This document shows, one piece after another, positions 29,700 through 32,565 of a stretch of 32,565 nt of DNA (positions are counted from its first letter, which is position 1; each line of letters starts with the position of its first letter). The notes below the pieces were generated by a model that saw only the letters and a list, made by a program, of their open reading frames with translations, did not search any database and was not told where the DNA came from. The translations under genes were made by a program, and so were the position numbers. This DNA comes from SIG510 sp045540975. Its GTDB lineage: Bacteria; Bacillota; Clostridia; Oscillospirales; JAAYXM01. Location: positions 1 through 32,565 of the forward strand of contig JAZQIE010000076.1 of NCBI GenBank assembly GCA_045540975.1. The letters run 5' to 3'.

Positions 29700-30573
29700 G
29701 TTTTTTCTCCTTTGAAGGCGATTTCCCTTCCGCAACATTGTGCAAAACGGTAAAAAGGCCCGGGTTGATAATATTCTCAAGTAAAGGGCGCAGCGCGGCA
29801 GAGTTTAGTTTTCCAAACGATATCTCAGCCGCATAAATACTGTGGCAAAGAGTTTGCATCAGTTCCTCCTTCACCTCATCCGACAGATCATCACGAGTAA
29901 GAGAAAACCGTGCCGCAATCGGATTATAGCGGTGCTGCTTTAAATCGGGTTTCAAATCATCCCAAGCATCAACCAGATAGATATAGCGCCCAATCTGGTA
30001 GAGCATTTCTTCCAAATCAACACGCGCGTCAGCGGGACCGAGTTCGGAAAGCGCGGCTAAAATCCGAGCAAAGGTATCCGCAGGGCGGTCAATGCTGTCC
30101 ACACGCGCTTGCTCCAATTTTTGCAATTCGGCAATGTACCCGCAAACCACCTCGGAAAACTCGGGCAGACTTGCTTTTGCCTTGCGATATGCGGCGCGAA
30201 ACAAGACGCACAATACTCGGTAAGGGATTCCTCTGAGCAGGGACTTGTCCGCAATTGCATCTTTTAGTTTCCACCAAAACAGAACCACCGATGCATCCGC
30301 TGTCCGTTCAAATGCACTGTTTTGCAAGCAAACACATTTTTTGCGAAACGGACTTGCGATACAACGTTTTTGAGTTGTGGAAAAACACAATTCATTTGAC
30401 TCTAACGAAAATAACAGAATCGAAAGAAAGGTAAAATCATAATTGACGATAAATCGCGCGTGAAACCCAAACCGTTTTCCAAGGGTATGACAAAGACCGC
30501 AATATGCGGCACGGTATTGCTCCCAAACCGCATCGTCAAGTTTACATCGAACCGGCTTTACATATCCGAACAT
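29692..30573 (-). CDS. DUF5685-like protein
   Basis: A 293-residue, mostly helical protein resembling the DUF5685 family, based on MFGYVKP at the start and YRAAYCGLCHTLGKRFG at about residues 20-36. Function is unknown. Cysteines at 25, 28, 63, 71, 80 and 82 could bind metal or form disulfides. Acidic motifs include D162/D166 (DRPAD) and a cluster D202, D205, D206 and D210 (VDAWDDLKPDLKQHRYNP). GGAG precedes ATG 30573, which overlaps the preceding gene by 16 bases. Family assignment is from memory of the motifs; any activity is unproven. Confidence 0.75.
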   Translation of the reverse strand: MFGYVKPVRCKLDDAVWEQYRAAYCGLCHTLGKRFGFHARFIVNYDFTFLSILLFSLESNELCFSTTQKRCIASPFRKKCVCLQNSAFERTADASVVLFWWKLKDAIADKSLLRGIPYRVLCVLFRAAYRKAKASLPEFSEVVCGYIAELQKLEQARVDSIDRPADTFARILAALSELGPADARVDLEEMLYQIGRYIYLVDAWDDLKPDLKQHRYNPIAARFSLTRDDLSDEVKEELMQTLCHSIYAAEISFGKLNSAALRPLLENIINPGLFTVLHNVAEGKSPSKEKKHE

Positions 30574-30986
30574 GGTGCTTCTCCACTCTTTTGAACCGAC
30601 TTGATTACAGTCTTAATCTGTCCGCTTCGATTGGAATATACCGCACCGAACAGTCCCAGCAAGAACCCGAAAATTGCAATGATGCAGCACAAAGTCTCAC
30701 TTTCAAACAGCATACGGGAAACCGCATAAAACAAGAACAGAAGCACAATTGGGAGCAGATACGTCAATGCGGCGAGCTTGAGGACTCGTTTTGTCCCCGA
30801 CTCAATCACCACGGTATCTCCCACCTTTGCGCCGATTGGGTTTTGCGCAATCGCTTCTATCGGAGCCGCCATCAAGCCGCAGCCATCACAAGTGCTGCAA
30901 TCGTGACCGCAAGCACTGATGCGCTCTATTTGAACGCGTGCGGTTGCATCATCAAGCACAGCAACAACCAAAGCATTTTGGGTCAT
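30558..30986 (-). CDS. RseC/MucC-like (SoxR-reducing) membrane protein
   Basis: A 142-residue protein with an N-terminal cytoplasmic domain carrying four closely spaced cysteines (26, 30, 33 and 36) in the RseC-type pattern, a beta-rich region, and two membrane helices (about 71-90 and 98-118). RseC proteins are linked to the SoxR-reducing Rsx system and to sigma-E control in proteobacteria; in Clostridia their role is not established. ATG 30986 lies 21 bases after cdaR. No Rnf/Rsx genes are in the window. Confidence 0.8.
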   Translation of the reverse strand: MTQNALVVAVLDDATARVQIERISACGHDCSTCDGCGLMAAPIEAIAQNPIGAKVGDTVVIESGTKRVLKLAALTYLLPIVLLFLFYAVSRMLFESETLCCIIAIFGFLLGLFGAVYSNRSGQIKTVIKSVQKSGEAPCSDM

Positions 30987-31007
30987 AATCCAACTTCACA
31001 TCCAAAC

Positions 31008-32231
31008 CTATTTTGAAACGCGTACAACCACTTTGTATTCACCGACAGAACCGACCCCGCTTGTACCGTCAACCACGATTTTTGCAGGCATGGTATGTTG
31101 CCCCGGTGTCAATACTGTTGCGGAAAGGTCAACAACCGCGCGCACATTTTCAACGCCGACGGCATTGAGCACGTTCTCTTCTCCGCGCAATGTTACTTCC
31201 AATGCATTCGTAATCGGTTCAATCCGATATCCCGACGGAATGTTAATAATTTCAATCGCACCAATCGTCATGCGTTTTTTACTGAGTCCGCTCAGTTCGA
31301 CCGTAGCGGTAACGCTGGTCTCTCCGCTGACATTTTTATAACCTTCCGGTAATGTGATTTGGAACGGAATACTGCTTGAGTCGGAGAGTTTTGCCAAATC
31401 AACCACACCGATTTTGATGGGTTGCTTATCATTGGCATGAGCGCTGTCGACCGCAACTTGAATCTTATCGGGCTTTAATTCATAATTCACGTGTTTAAGA
31501 GTTGCACCGCCGCCTTCCACAAAATCAATCGCGAGCGGGAACTCAATCAGCTTCAAGACGGGCACGGTAACGCGAATCATATTATAGTCAACCCGAACAT
31601 TCTTGCTCTCCACTATATTGTCTTCCGCATCATAGAACACATACGCAACCGACTCATCGATACTTGCATTGATGCTTTGCTTGGAAATTTTCACTTGTGC
31701 ATAGGAGATTTTGGAAATCACATCCGTCATTCCGGTCAAAGTCAGGCTGGACGGGTTTGTGACAATCTCATCTGTCATAAATCCCTTTTCAACCTCACCA
31801 ACAAGTGCAACACGAACAGGGACGGTCGCAGTGGTGACTCGGTCAAGCTTAACAGTCACCTCACCCGGCGTTTTGCGAACAACTTTTGCACTGTCCATAC
31901 TCAAATTGATGGAATACGGAAGATGATACACACCGGGTTCCTTTAAGTTGGAAATATCAACAATTACCTGCACATCGTCCTTATCAAGCCCGATGAGGTC
32001 TTGACGCGCACCGCTGACAACCACATCAACCGCAATATCTGCCTGGTCGGTAATTGCGAGATTGTATGTGTTGAGCAAATCCTCACTCCCCTGAAAAACC
32101 GGGGCGAGATTTCTAACCGGAACATCGATATTGGTGTCGACCAAATTCGCGACATAGAGCCAAAGCATAACTGCAATTAAGAGCGCAAAAACTTTGGCAA
32201 GGACATCGTTCTTTTTTATCCAATTCTTCAC
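31008..32231 (-). CDS. cdaR: CdaR (YbbR) regulator of the cyclic di-AMP synthase CdaA
   Basis: A 407-residue membrane-anchored protein with a single N-terminal helix (about residues 12-30) and extracytoplasmic YbbR repeats, about four beta-rich units recognisable by repeated V-x-V strands and the I/VxVxLxG pattern. CdaR binds CdaA and adjusts cyclic di-AMP production in response to the cell envelope. It starts at GTG 32231, overlapping the cdaA stop as GTGA, with GGTGAAG upstream. glmM, often third in this operon, is not next; an RseC-like gene follows instead. Confidence 0.94.
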   Translation of the reverse strand: MKNWIKKNDVLAKVFALLIAVMLWLYVANLVDTNIDVPVRNLAPVFQGSEDLLNTYNLAITDQADIAVDVVVSGARQDLIGLDKDDVQVIVDISNLKEPGVYHLPYSINLSMDSAKVVRKTPGEVTVKLDRVTTATVPVRVALVGEVEKGFMTDEIVTNPSSLTLTGMTDVISKISYAQVKISKQSINASIDESVAYVFYDAEDNIVESKNVRVDYNMIRVTVPVLKLIEFPLAIDFVEGGGATLKHVNYELKPDKIQVAVDSAHANDKQPIKIGVVDLAKLSDSSSIPFQITLPEGYKNVSGETSVTATVELSGLSKKRMTIGAIEIINIPSGYRIEPITNALEVTLRGEENVLNAVGVENVRAVVDLSATVLTPGQHTMPAKIVVDGTSGVGSVGEYKVVVRVSK

Positions 32232-32565
32232 TGTTTCTTCACCCTCATAAATCCAAGGATATTTGCAAGGATTCCGTTCTTCTTGGTCTCCTCATCCTGC
32301 GGGAGCAACTCGTTTCGCAGCAGTTTTTCCAATGTCTCCGGAGCAAGATGGCGTTTGAGCATACCGCCAATCGCAACCGAAATTGAGCCGGTCTCTTCGG
32401 AAACAACAACTACAACGGCATCCGATTGTTCACTCATACCGACACCCGCACGGTGACGCATTCCCAAATCCTTGCTCAGATTATCGTTTTCCGAAAGCGG
32501 AAGAATACAACCTGCCGACGCGACTCGCCCGCGTTGGAGAATGACCGCACCGTCATGAAGCGGTG
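32228..32565 (-). CDS. cdaA: Diadenylate cyclase CdaA, C-terminal part (truncated by window edge)
   Basis: The last 111 residues of a DAC-domain protein; the 5' end, including the membrane helices, lies beyond the right edge. The catalytic signatures are present: DGAVIL near the visible start and GMRHRAG, the RHR motif, followed by VVVVVSEETGSIS. The enzyme joins two ATP into cyclic di-AMP, which controls potassium, osmotic and cell wall balance. The DAC domain, a C-terminal tail of about 45 residues after the core and the overlap with cdaR identify it as CdaA rather than DisA. Confidence 0.93.
   Translation of the reverse strand, partial: PLHDGAVILQRGRVASAGCILPLSENDNLSKDLGMRHRAGVGMSEQSDAVVVVVSEETGSISVAIGGMLKRHLAPETLEKLLRNELLPQDEETKKNGILANILGFMRVKKQ

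Overview
The window is a chromosomal core region of a spore-forming Clostridia-type Firmicute, probably Oscillospirales-like by gene order and protein style; no taxonomic marker fixes it further. The evidence is a complete spoIIIAA-AH operon, SpoIIM, YunB and CwlD, strong AGGAGG-type ribosome binding sites, frequent GTG/TTG starts, and the B. subtilis-like order yicC-remA-rpoZ-priA-def-fmt-rsmB-rlmN-prpC-prkC-rsgA-thiN. I saw no rRNA, tRNA, CRISPR array, insertion sequence or prophage. Almost every gene lies on the minus strand; the exceptions are a truncated gene at the left edge and one tyrosine recombinase.

Layout, left to right. 1-103: 3' end of an unidentified plus-strand gene that converges on asp23 at a shared bidirectional terminator. 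168-5283: asp23 and the spoIIIA operon, read right to left as AA to AH then asp23, with a terminator and a promoter overlapping between AH and asp23. 5375-7914: ligA plus a small YcxB-like membrane protein. 7967-8575: yunB, divergent from a XerC-like recombinase (8683-9714). 9754-12963: proC, spoIIM, xerD and a YesL-like membrane protein. 13228-28560: one run of 16 same-strand genes from yicC to radA that looks like a single long operon, starting at a near-consensus promoter and ending at a strong terminator. It covers RNA quality control (yicC), transcription (remA, rpoZ), replication restart (priA), translation initiation and maturation (def, fmt), rRNA methylation (rsmB, rlmN), Ser/Thr phospho-signalling (prpC, prkC), ribosome assembly (rsgA), thiamine diphosphate synthesis (thiN), spore cortex modification (cwlD) and recombination (radA). 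28640-32565: cdaA-cdaR for cyclic di-AMP, followed by four poorly understood genes: RseC-like, DUF5685-like, a J-domain protein with a cysteine-rich tail, and a membrane protein.

Most of the window is ordinary housekeeping and sporulation sequence. The most interesting signal is regulatory. Two sporulation genes embedded in otherwise vegetative operons, cwlD and spoIIM, each have a hairpin whose 3' arm contains the Shine-Dalgarno sequence. In each, the 5' arm overlaps the -10 region or predicted start site of a sigma-E-like promoter. Readthrough transcripts would therefore hide the ribosome binding site, while transcripts from the embedded promoter would lack the 5' arm and expose it. This is an inference from sequence; the comparable known arrangements are phage T4 gene e and readthrough into B. 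subtilis spoIIIG. A second candidate for novelty is the run of cysteine-motif genes downstream of cdaR. Relative to the B. subtilis order, gmk, coaBC and rpe are cleanly absent from their expected places.
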